A stretch of 64,000 nucleotides of DNA from an uncultured Clostridium sp. (GTDB lineage: Bacteria > Bacillota > Clostridia > Lachnospirales > Lachnospiraceae), in assembly GCA_946553025.1 (NCBI GenBank), contig CAMNRM010000011.1, forward strand, positions 25,884-89,883, read 5' to 3'. Shown here in pieces: positions 58,135-64,000 of the stretch (within the stretch, counting starts at the first letter, position 1; the number at the start of each line of letters is the position of its first letter). The position numbers were made by a program, and so were the translations under genes. A model generated the notes under the pieces. That model worked only from the letters and a program-made list of their open reading frames with translations, searched no databases and was not told where the DNA came from.

Positions 58135-58922
58135 TTTTTCTCAAACATCCGGCTGTAGATTTCTTCGCTTAAGGCATCAATATAGGCTTGATCGGGGAGA
58201 TCATTTTCAATGGCAAGGTAATCCTGAATCAGAGAGAAACGTTTTAAACTGCGCTCTTCTGAACTGTCACTATCCTCCCCTTGAAGTTCCCTGTCTAATT
58301 TTTCATCCAGTTCTCCAGCAGAATGTGTCTTTAAAAACCGGTCAATCAGTTCCTTGGTTTTCTGGTTTTCCTCGTCAGCCTGTGCCTTGAGTTTTGCAGC
58401 GTCTTTTCCTGTTTTGCCGCAGACAATCAGACAGCCAATCCCCATAATTCCCAAAACCCCGCCAAAGCTTATCTGATTCATTCCGGAAAGAGGGATGATT
58501 CCGGTAAAAATCAGCACAGAAAGCAGCAGGGCCGTACAGCCAATCAAGAGAAAGGCTGAGGCTGAAGATTTCATATCCTGATAGCGTTCGGATTTTTTAA
58601 CATAGACCGTAGAAGGCGGTCTTTGCTGTTTTTTAGGCCGGATAATTTCCTGAAGGATTTCTTCGGGCAAATCTTCTTCGGTTAAAAATCCTTCCGGTAA
58701 AGGCTCGCCAGATAAAACTTCTTTCGATAAAGTTTCTTCCGCTAAACGGCTTTCGGGAAAATTGTCACGGAAAAAGTTTTTGGCTTCTTCTAAGGCTTTT
58801 TTTTCGGCTTCTTCCTGCAATGCTTTGGCTTCCTGGGGCGAGGAGAGAAGAGGGCCTTTGCAGTCCGAGCAGACCGAAACGCCTTCGACAAACTCCATAT
58901 CACATTTTGGACAATATGGCAT
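58131..58922 (-). CDS. Zinc-ribbon membrane protein
   Basis: 263 residues. The first 25 form a zinc ribbon (YCPKCDMEFVEGVSVCSDCK: two CxxC pairs). A long Glu/Lys-rich segment follows (about 30-100, probable coiled coil with LAEETLSKEVL and EEDLPEEI), then two transmembrane helices (about 130-175) and a C-terminal charged helical part. Such zinc-ribbon plus TM proteins are common and uncharacterised in Firmicutes. It overlaps the convergent membrane protein by four bases, so the two may share their 3' ends. AGGAGA about 11 bases before the ATG. Confidence 0.75.
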   Translation of the reverse strand: MPYCPKCDMEFVEGVSVCSDCKGPLLSSPQEAKALQEEAEKKALEEAKNFFRDNFPESRLAEETLSKEVLSGEPLPEGFLTEEDLPEEILQEIIRPKKQQRPPSTVYVKKSERYQDMKSSASAFLLIGCTALLLSVLIFTGIIPLSGMNQISFGGVLGIMGIGCLIVCGKTGKDAAKLKAQADEENQKTKELIDRFLKTHSAGELDEKLDRELQGEDSDSSEERSLKRFSLIQDYLAIENDLPDQAYIDALSEEIYSRMFEKN

Positions 58923-58967
58923 AATTTTAACAATCTCCTTTCATGAACGGGGGCAAAAGGATGATTC

Positions 58968-58993
58968 GTTTCTGTGAACATATAAACAGCAAC
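58968..58993. repeat. Dispersed 26-bp palindromic repeat
   Basis: Arms GTTTCTGT and ACAGCAAC around GAACATATAA, upstream of the zinc-ribbon gene. Confidence 0.68.
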
Positions 58994-59088
58994 GATGCTT
59001 ACCCCCAATGTCTATGTATCATTATAAGGGTAAATTTTGGTTTCGTCCATCTTATTTTACTTGCTTTGTTAAGTCCCGGGGATTTATA

Positions 59089-59145
59089 ATGAGATAGAAG
59101 CATCCTAAGATCTTTTGCCGCTTTTTGTGATACGGATTGTTCCGT
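59089..59145 (+). mobile_element. MITE-like element fragment, copy E, left end only
   Basis: 57 bases matching the left end of copies A and B (ATGA-GATAGAAGC, TCTTTTGCCGCTTTTTGTG and ATACGGATTG). Divergence is greater than among the other copies and the right three quarters are gone; the fragment runs straight into a half palindromic repeat (CGTAAACAGTAAC). It lies 47 bases before the SIR2 gene. Confidence 0.7.
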
Positions 59146-59191
59146 AAACAGTAACGAAAAAGCAGCCATACATGATGATGGAGGTAGGATT

Positions 59192-60034
59192 ATGACATTT
59201 TATGAAAAGATAGAAGATTTATCCATGGCATTAAACCGGAAGAGGCTGGTGATCTTTGTCGGTGCCGGGGTATCGAAAAATTCCGGTCTGCCGACCTGGG
59301 GGCAGATGGTTCAGGCGTTTGCAAAAGAGATTGGCTATGAGATGGACGGGCGGCTTGCCACGGAAGAATATATCCGGATTCCCCAATATTATTACTGTAT
59401 GGATGAAAGTGAGGGCCATTCCTCCTATTATAATCTGATAAAATCCCTGATTCCGGAGGATATCCAGCCTAATTTACTGGATTATCTTATTGTTTCCCTT
59501 CATCCAAAACATATTGTAACGACGAATTTTGATACGCTTTTGGATCAGGTGGCCGGGGGCTACCGGGTGATCCGTGAGGACAGGGATCTGCTTACCGGGA
59601 TTTCCTCACACTACTTGCTTAAACTGCACGGCGATATCCGTCAGCCGGAAAAAATGGTATTTAAAGAAGACGATTATCTGCAATATTCAGAAACGCACCG
59701 CTTAATGGAAACCTACCTGAAATCCCTTTTAATCGGCCATGTGTTTTTATTCGTCGGCTATTCGTTAAATGATTATAACCTGAAAACCTTTGTGAGCTGG
59801 ATTGACTATGTGGCCAAAGAGATGGAAGTCCGCCAGGAAATGCACCGCAACTATTTTCTTTCCAGCAGCTTTCATGCCGGCAAGGATTATCTGCGGAAAT
59901 ATTATGAAGGAAAAGGGCTTGAAGTCATCGATTTATACCAGCTTCCCGAAGATGTGGATAAGCGTGCGAAAAAAGTACAGCTTTCAGAAGAACTGGGCAG
60001 GAAAACCTTTGCGGTCCTGGAACTGATTCGGTAA
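59192..60034 (+). CDS. SIR2-domain protein (candidate NAD-dependent defence or regulatory enzyme)
   Basis: 280 residues of the SIR2_2 group. RLVIFVGAGVSKNSGLPTWG is the NAD-binding GAG-x-S-x-x-S/GLP motif; HIVTTNFDTLLDQV is the TTNxD motif with the catalytic Asn/Asp; HYLLKLHGDI carries the catalytic His; FLFVGYSLNDYNL the GYS-x-x-D motif. These residues are those of SIR2 domains in Thoeris ThsA, DSR and related anti-phage effectors that degrade NAD. Unlike those, it has no extra SLOG, TM or HerA partner here and ends shortly after the fold, so a lone function or unknown partner must be considered. A terminator follows the gene. Confidence 0.85.
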   Translation: MTFYEKIEDLSMALNRKRLVIFVGAGVSKNSGLPTWGQMVQAFAKEIGYEMDGRLATEEYIRIPQYYYCMDESEGHSSYYNLIKSLIPEDIQPNLLDYLIVSLHPKHIVTTNFDTLLDQVAGGYRVIREDRDLLTGISSHYLLKLHGDIRQPEKMVFKEDDYLQYSETHRLMETYLKSLLIGHVFLFVGYSLNDYNLKTFVSWIDYVAKEMEVRQEMHRNYFLSSSFHAGKDYLRKYYEGKGLEVIDLYQLPEDVDKRAKKVQLSEELGRKTFAVLELIR

Positions 60035-60038
60035 AACA

Positions 60039-60108
60039 TATTCCATAATAGATTCCGATAAAAGATATTCCGTAATAGATTCCGGTAAAAGCTATTCGAT
60101 AAAAGATA
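60039..60108 (+). repeat. 27-bp tandem repeat after the SIR2 gene
   Basis: Units of the form ATATTCC(A/G)TAATAGATT followed by CCG(A/G)TAAAAG occur twice, plus a partial third (CTATTCGATAAAAG). They fill the short gap before the terminator. Confidence 0.7.
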
Positions 60109-60110
60109 GA

Positions 60111-60165
60111 ATCCGCCGCCCGGTGCTTATCTGTCCGGGACGGCGGATCTTTATGTTTTTCTTTG
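60111..60165 (+). terminator. Terminator after the SIR2 gene
   Basis: ATCCGCCGCCCGG (60111-60123) and CCGGGACGGCGGAT (60135-60148) form a long GC-rich stem with one bulge, followed by CTTTATGTTTTTCTTTG. Confidence 0.8.
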
Positions 60166-60211
60166 TTTCTGTCGAACAAATGATATTCCTGTTTCTGTTG
60201 TTTTTGGCAGC

Positions 60212-62185
60212 CTAATCCCTGGCAAGGGTGAAGCGGTCTACAAGCTTCTTTAAGCTGTCAGCTTCGGCGGAAAGCTCCTCGCTGGCGGCTGCACTTTCCT
60301 CGGCTGTAGCGCTGTTGGTCTGTACAACGGAGGAGATCTGGTCGATTCCGTCCGTAACCTGGATAATGGCGGTTGTCTGTTTTTCCATAGCTTCGACAAC
60401 GATATCCATCTGGGAAGTTACATGTCCGGCATAGAAGCTGGTCTGTTCAAGGGATTCGGTAACATGCTCTACGGCCTGGCTGCCTTCATTCACGGCCTGG
60501 ATGGAATTTTCAATTAATTCCTTCGTAGCTTTTGCTGCTTCGTCGGATTTTGCCGCAAGGTTGCGCACCTCATCGGCAACAACCGCAAATCCTTTTCCGG
60601 AGGTTCCCGCCCGGGCTGCTTCTACGGCAGCATTTAACGCGAGGATATTCGTCTGGAATGCAATGCTTTCAATCGAAGCGATAATTCGGGAAATCTCCTC
60701 GGAAGAACGGGAAATTTTTTCCATGGCGACATTCAGCTCTTTTACATGTTCCACACTGATGCCAAGCTGTGCTCCCGCCTGGCCGACAAACTGTCCTGCC
60801 TGTTCGGTGGCTGCGGACGTTTTCTTTGCGCTTTCCGAGATATCCGAAATGGTTGCTGCCAGCTCTTCTACAGCGCTGGCCTGTTCTACGGAACCCTGGC
60901 TTAAGGTCTGCGCACCGCCGGAAACCTGGCCGCTTGCCGAAGAAACCTGACCGGCAGAAGCATTAATCTGGCGCATGGTATTGCTCAGTTCAATCTTTAA
61001 GTTGCGCATGGAAACCAGGATACTCTGGAAGTCGCCCACATAGGCATCACGGTGGGAGGACTGGATATCAAAGTTCTGGTGTGCCATCTCATTTAATAAG
61101 TAGCTGATATCGTTGATAATGGTATTTAAGCCGGTGACCATCTTCGCCGTGGAACGGGTCAGTTCCGCGGTTTCATCCTGACCGCTGACCTGCGGAACAG
61201 GAGATTCCAGATCGCCTTCCACCAGAAGCTTCATCCTCTCGGCACAGGCACGCATGGGGATGCTGATATTGCTGGAAAGCTTTAAGGCAACAACAATCGA
61301 AGCCAAAATGGAAGCAATAATTACAAGAACATTGATCACAATGCCAAAATAAGTATCGGCTAAGTACTCGGCTTTTAATGCGGTAACGGCAACACTCCAG
61401 CCATCCGTGGCGGCTACCGGTGCATAGGCGATAAAACGAGGGCCGTCAGCACTCTTAAAAATACCGAATTCGTTCTTGCCCTGGCGCATGGCGGCGTGGA
61501 ATCCAGCCAGTTCCTTTAATGAGGAATCGCTCTGGGCCTCCCGCTCAATGTTCTGCGTGGTAATGGTATCCAGGGTAATGTCGGCAATGGTATCACCGGA
61601 TTTGTTGATCATGTAGGCACGGCTGCTTTCGCCGACTTTAATTGAGGAAACAATATCATTTAAAAAAGTTTCCTACGGTACAAAGTAAACGACGCCGGTA
61701 ATCTGGGAGCCGTGTTTTCCGTCCGCATAAAGAGGAGCAGCGACCATAATCGACAATTCCCCGGTAATCTTGCTGATTAAGGGTTCCGAAACATAGACAT
61801 TCCCCTTCATGGCCTGCTGTACATATTCGCGGTCGGAATAATCCTTGCCGTCAAAAATACTGTAGCCGTTCATATTAATGATATTGCCTCTCTGGAAGCC
61901 GTGCATCTTGACACGTTCATCAATAATAGCCTGCTTTTCTTCCAGCGGCACAGAAGCGTCAGACAGCTGCGCAATACAGCCGGTATCAACGGCAACATTT
62001 TTGTAGGCAGTCAGTTCCTGCTCAATACGCTCTGCGGCTAAAACTGCGGTTTCACTCATCATCTGATTTACGGTAGCCATCGTACTGCGGTAACTTAAAA
62101 CAATACTGGATGCTCCGACGGCAAAAAGAGCGATCAGTACGGTAGCCATCAGGCTGATAGTGATTTTTTTACGGATGCTTTTCAT
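60212..62185 (-). pseudogene. Methyl-accepting chemotaxis protein interrupted by an amber codon
   Basis: The minus-strand frame from ATG 62185 to the stop at 60212 encodes a complete 657-residue chemoreceptor, except that codon 171 (61675-61673) is TAG. The frame is kept across the stop: VVYFVP, then stop, then [16 protein letters not shown]. In order: N-terminal TM helix, extracytoplasmic dCache-type sensor ([33 protein letters not shown]), second TM helix (about 325-345), HAMP-like region, and signalling domain with the hairpin tip [21 protein letters not shown] single CAG-to-TAG change explains the break. A downstream in-frame ATG at 61612 could give only a receptor missing TM1. No other chemotaxis gene is present. 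Confidence 0.85.
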
Positions 62186-62275
62186 CTCTTTCCTCCTAAA
62201 GTTCTTATCAGTGAAGATTATAGAAAATATTCTTGGATAACATTATACCATAACCCAAGCCCCTGCGTCTAGTCA

Positions 62276-63172
62276 TTATGCCGGATTAACATGAATCATA
62301 ATGTGTTTTATTTCCGGAAAATGGTTTTCCACACTGGTATGAACATTTTCTGCAACGGCATGGGCTTCCCGCAGCGATTTATCGCCGTCAACAGCGATTT
62401 CTAAGTCGATATAAATCTTATTTCCGAACATTCTGGAGCGAATCATATCCACGCGGACGACATCCTTCTGGGAAGCAATGTGCAGGATTAGTTTTTTTTC
62501 GTAGTCATCCCCGCAGGAGGTATCCAGCATCTTTGCAAAAGCATCTTTTAAGACGTCATAGCCAACTTTCAGGATGAACAGGCAGATAAGGACGCTGGCT
62601 ACCGAGTCCAGCACCGGAAATCCAAGCCGGGCACCGGCGATGCCGATCAAAGAGCCGATGGAAGAAAAGGCGTCCGAGCGATGGTGCCATGCATCCGCCA
62701 TAAAGGCAGCAGAATTAATCAGTTTTGCGTAGTAGCGGGTGTACCAGTACATCATTTCTTTTCCGATAATGGATATTAGGGCGGCAATCAGGGCAATTGT
62801 ACCGGGAATGGGAAGTGCTTCGTACCGGCCGGAAATAATATTTTCCACACCCGCTTTTCCAATACCGATACCGGTAGCCAGAAGAATAAGTCCCAGAACC
62901 AGGGCAGCAACACATTCCATCCGTTCATGACCGTAGGGATGATCGGCATCGGCAGCCTTTTTGGAAACCTTTACGCCTATCCAGGCAACCAGGGTGGTAA
63001 ATACATCGGAAAAGGAGTGGACAGCGTCGGAAATCATGGCCCCGGAATGGCCGAAGATACCGGCAAACAGCTTAAACCCGGACAAAACAGCATTCCCAAG
63101 AAGGCTGACCAGGGACAGCTTTCGGATAACGGCTTCTTCATTTACCGTGAGGTTTTTATTTTTTTTATTCAT
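62276..63172 (-). CDS. Cation diffusion facilitator (CDF) metal exporter
   Basis: 298 residues from ATG 63172, with AGGAGG 7 bases upstream. Six transmembrane helices are visible. SGAMISDAVHSFSDVFTTL (H-x-x-x-D) and MADAWHHRSDAFSS (D-x-x-x-D/H type) in TM2 and TM5 are the metal-binding sites; DADHPYGHERMECVA follows TM2. The C-terminal cytoplasmic domain has HASVENHFPEIKHIMIHVNP-like dimer features. The family exports Zn, Fe, Mn or Cd with proton antiport; metal choice is undetermined. It is next to the broken chemoreceptor on the same strand, apparently with its own promoter. Confidence 0.9.
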   Translation of the reverse strand: MNKKNKNLTVNEEAVIRKLSLVSLLGNAVLSGFKLFAGIFGHSGAMISDAVHSFSDVFTTLVAWIGVKVSKKAADADHPYGHERMECVAALVLGLILLATGIGIGKAGVENIISGRYEALPIPGTIALIAALISIIGKEMMYWYTRYYAKLINSAAFMADAWHHRSDAFSSIGSLIGIAGARLGFPVLDSVASVLICLFILKVGYDVLKDAFAKMLDTSCGDDYEKKLILHIASQKDVVRVDMIRSRMFGNKIYIDLEIAVDGDKSLREAHAVAENVHTSVENHFPEIKHIMIHVNPA

Positions 63173-63447
63173 GGAAAATCCTCCTGTTTTCATGGTTAGC
63201 GCCTATAGCATATAAAAAATCAAGTGATGGCAAAAGGGTATAAAAAAACACCCGTGGAACATGCATACAACTGTCCCACAGATGCATAAACATCTGCTGC
63301 CGCATAAGCAGCCCGGCCCCATGCCCCGAACAACGGGTCATCGCCTGCTCAGTTTGTACTGTTGAATTTGCATCCTGAATCGTGGATGTAATGCAGTGCA
63401 AAGAGTATTATCACTATGCCATAGTTTATGCTTGTTGTCAAGGAAAA

Positions 63448-63473
63448 GTTACGGTGAACGTGTGAACAGTAAT
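63448..63473. repeat. Dispersed 26-bp palindromic repeat, diverged copy
   Basis: Arms GTTACGGT and ACAGTAAT around GAACGTGTGA. It lies about 275 bases upstream of the CDF exporter start, in the geneless right end of the window. Confidence 0.65.
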
Positions 63474-63525
63474 GTTCATAATAAGTTACGGAATCCGTAG
63501 TTTACAAATAATTTATAAAAAATTA

Positions 63526-63645
63526 GCACTCGCCTATTGTTAGTGCGGTAGTGGAATTATCTTTGTTCAACATTATTTGTATATGTTTAAAAATCAAGGT
63601 TTCCGGGAATTTTGACGGGAACCTTGATTTATTGTTTTTTGTCTT
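63526..63645 (+). other. Orphan CIRCE-like half site and terminator-like hairpin
   Basis: TTAGCACTC (63526) is the left arm of a CIRCE element; nine bases on, TAGTGCGGT is only a partial right arm (CIRCE is GAGTGCTAA). From 63591, AAATCAAGGTT and AACCTTGATTT form an 11-base stem with inner CCG/CGG, followed by ATTGTTTTTTG. No open reading frame precedes the hairpin, so this could be a small RNA with its terminator or a decayed operon end. The rest of 63173-64000 holds nothing I can identify except a TATAAT box at 63949-63954, possibly for a gene beyond the window. Confidence 0.4.
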
Positions 63646-64000
63646 TGTACTTTGAAAAGGTACAGAAAAAGATACAGAAAAAAGGTACAAAAGAGAACAC
63701 GGATCGTCCGATAAAGGTAGGCATTTTTTGGGGCTATAAATGCCTATTTCTTAAAAAAGTATAAATAAATATAAAATAAAAATAAATTTATTAGATAAAT
63801 TTTTTGTCTACAACAAAGTATTGCTTTAGAATTACAATAATTTGTCCGTGATATTTGATATTAACTGTAAAATTTTTATATTAGTGCTAACTTGAATTAA
63901 TTTTTTGTTAATTTCAATCTTTTTATAGCAAACTTATGTTCGATATGATATAATGCCATTAACAAATTTAAGCAATCAGACGAGCGCAGATAAAAAGTGA

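Noticed and set aside
63165..63401. 78-residue minus-strand frame upstream of the CDF gene
   Set aside because: No start signal or family pattern; composition rich in Met/His/Cys typical of chance frames.

Overview
The window looks like chromosomal DNA of a strictly anaerobic gut Clostridium, most likely Lachnospiraceae. This is an inference from the gene set: a T-box-controlled trp operon, separate PurH activities, selenium-dependent molybdenum hydroxylase genes, NSS and NCS2 transporters, and purine-fermentation genes. GGAGG-type ribosome binding sites support most of the chosen starts. I see no rRNA, tRNA, CRISPR array, prophage or intact transposase.

Layout. 1-3.8 kb: the end of a MacB-type ABC export operon (ATPase, secreted/anchored Ig-like protein, FtsX-type permease). 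3.8-10.7 kb: a hybrid sensor kinase, a split pair for the last two purine-synthesis steps (AICAR transformylase and a PurO-type IMP cyclohydrolase), a nucleoside phosphorylase and a SIMPL lipoprotein. 10.8-18.1 kb: an accessory patch with Uma2 nuclease-like genes, an archaeal-type ATPase, a YefM/YoeB toxin-antitoxin pair whose toxin carries a nonsense codon, a duplicated and rearranged Xre/AAA-ATPase block, and a lipoprotein. 18.6-19.5 kb: a hemerythrin protein.

19.7-43.7 kb is the centrepiece: a purine-catabolism and selenium supercluster. The minus-strand arm holds a xanthine/urate-type permease, carbamate kinase, YgeW, YgeY, YgeX and a YheO-type regulator. The divergent plus-strand arm holds SsnA, YgfK, a DUF3343 Se/S carrier, an XdhD-type Fe-S/Mo hydroxylase, HyuA, YedE, a TusA-like protein, SelD, YedF, an Xre-TPR regulator, YqeB and a class V cysteine desulfurase/selenocysteine lyase. 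The set reads as import, hydroxylation and ring opening of purines, breakdown through 2,3-diaminopropionate to pyruvate and ammonia, and ATP recovery from carbamoyl phosphate. A dedicated selenium import, transfer and activation line would equip the hydroxylase.

43.7-49 kb: an MqsR-like/Panacea toxin-antitoxin pair, an NSS sodium symporter, a two-subunit fumarase and a HigBA-like pair. 49-56.7 kb: a Trp T-box leader followed by trpEGDCFBA. 56.9-63.2 kb: a YhcH-family protein, two membrane/zinc-ribbon proteins, a lone SIR2 protein, a chemoreceptor interrupted by an amber codon and a CDF cation exporter. The last 830 bases hold no gene I can support, only an orphan terminator-like hairpin.

Two dispersed repeat families run through the window. 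One is a roughly 197-bp MITE-like element with inverted ends, in five full or partial copies. Three of these sit exactly on the stop codon of an operon gene (ygeW, the tusA-like gene, trpG) and supply that stop. The other is a 26-bp palindrome in at least eight intergenic copies. All functional statements rest on reading motifs by eye; no database search was run.
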